Assembly: GCA_937888485.1 (NCBI GenBank)
Contig: CALAQQ010000057.1
Span: 1-14,855, forward strand
Direction of reading: 5' to 3'
Source: an uncultured Clostridia bacterium
GTDB taxonomy: Bacteria; Bacillota; Clostridia; Oscillospirales; Acutalibacteraceae
DNA length: 14,855 bases
Shown piece by piece: positions 14,853-14,855 of the stretch (positions within the stretch are counted from its first letter, which is position 1; each line of letters begins with the position of its first letter). Position numbers and translations under genes: made by a program. The notes under the pieces were generated by a model. It was not told where the DNA came from. It made no database searches and saw only the letters and a list, made by a program, of their open reading frames with translations.

Positions 14853-14855
14853 AAA

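Overview
The window looks like a piece of a chromosome from a low-GC Gram-positive anaerobe, most likely a gut or rumen Clostridia member (Oscillospiraceae/Ruminococcaceae-like). This rests on AT-rich sequence, strong GGAGG-type ribosome binding sites, U-tract terminators, secreted proteins built from BspA-type leucine-rich repeats, InlB-type B repeats and a dockerin, and a GH3 enzyme in the inverted domain order known from Ruminococcus albus and Butyrivibrio. The genus cannot be fixed from the sequence. All four genes lie on the + strand.

Layout. (1) 1-1227: the 3' part of a surface-protein gene, with Cys/His zinc-ribbon-like repeats, one B repeat and a C-terminal Ig-like module with a hydrophobic/amphipathic tail. 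It ends at a strong terminator (1236-1273). (2) 1333-2751: a 12-TM-type major facilitator transporter with its own probable promoter and terminator (2780-2812). (3) 2912-12271: a giant 3119-residue secreted protein. In order it has a signal region, BspA-like LRRs, an internal dockerin-like EF-hand pair, about 29 B repeats interrupted by two MucBP-like units and by an unrecognised 267-residue domain, and the same C-terminal module as gene 1. A good extended -10 promoter precedes it, and its Shine-Dalgarno lies in the loop of a small inverted repeat. (4) 12300-14795: a secreted GH3 beta-glycosidase in inverted domain order. It probably starts at TTG and sits 28 bp downstream of the giant gene with no terminator between, so the two are probably one operon. 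A GNRA-capped hairpin follows.

Working picture (inference): a cell-surface adhesion and glycan-use locus. The two large proteins bind host, plant or neighbour-cell targets, GH3 releases sugars from oligosaccharides outside the membrane, and the MFS protein may import a small metabolite or sugar. The least explained items are the C-terminal module shared by two otherwise different surface proteins (a candidate non-LPXTG retention signal), the 267-residue domain embedded in the B-repeat array, and the duplicated MucBP-like plus B-repeat cassette placed towards both ends of the array. No RNA genes, CRISPR arrays, insertion sequences or prophage parts were seen. No gene-free stretch exceeds 300 bases.
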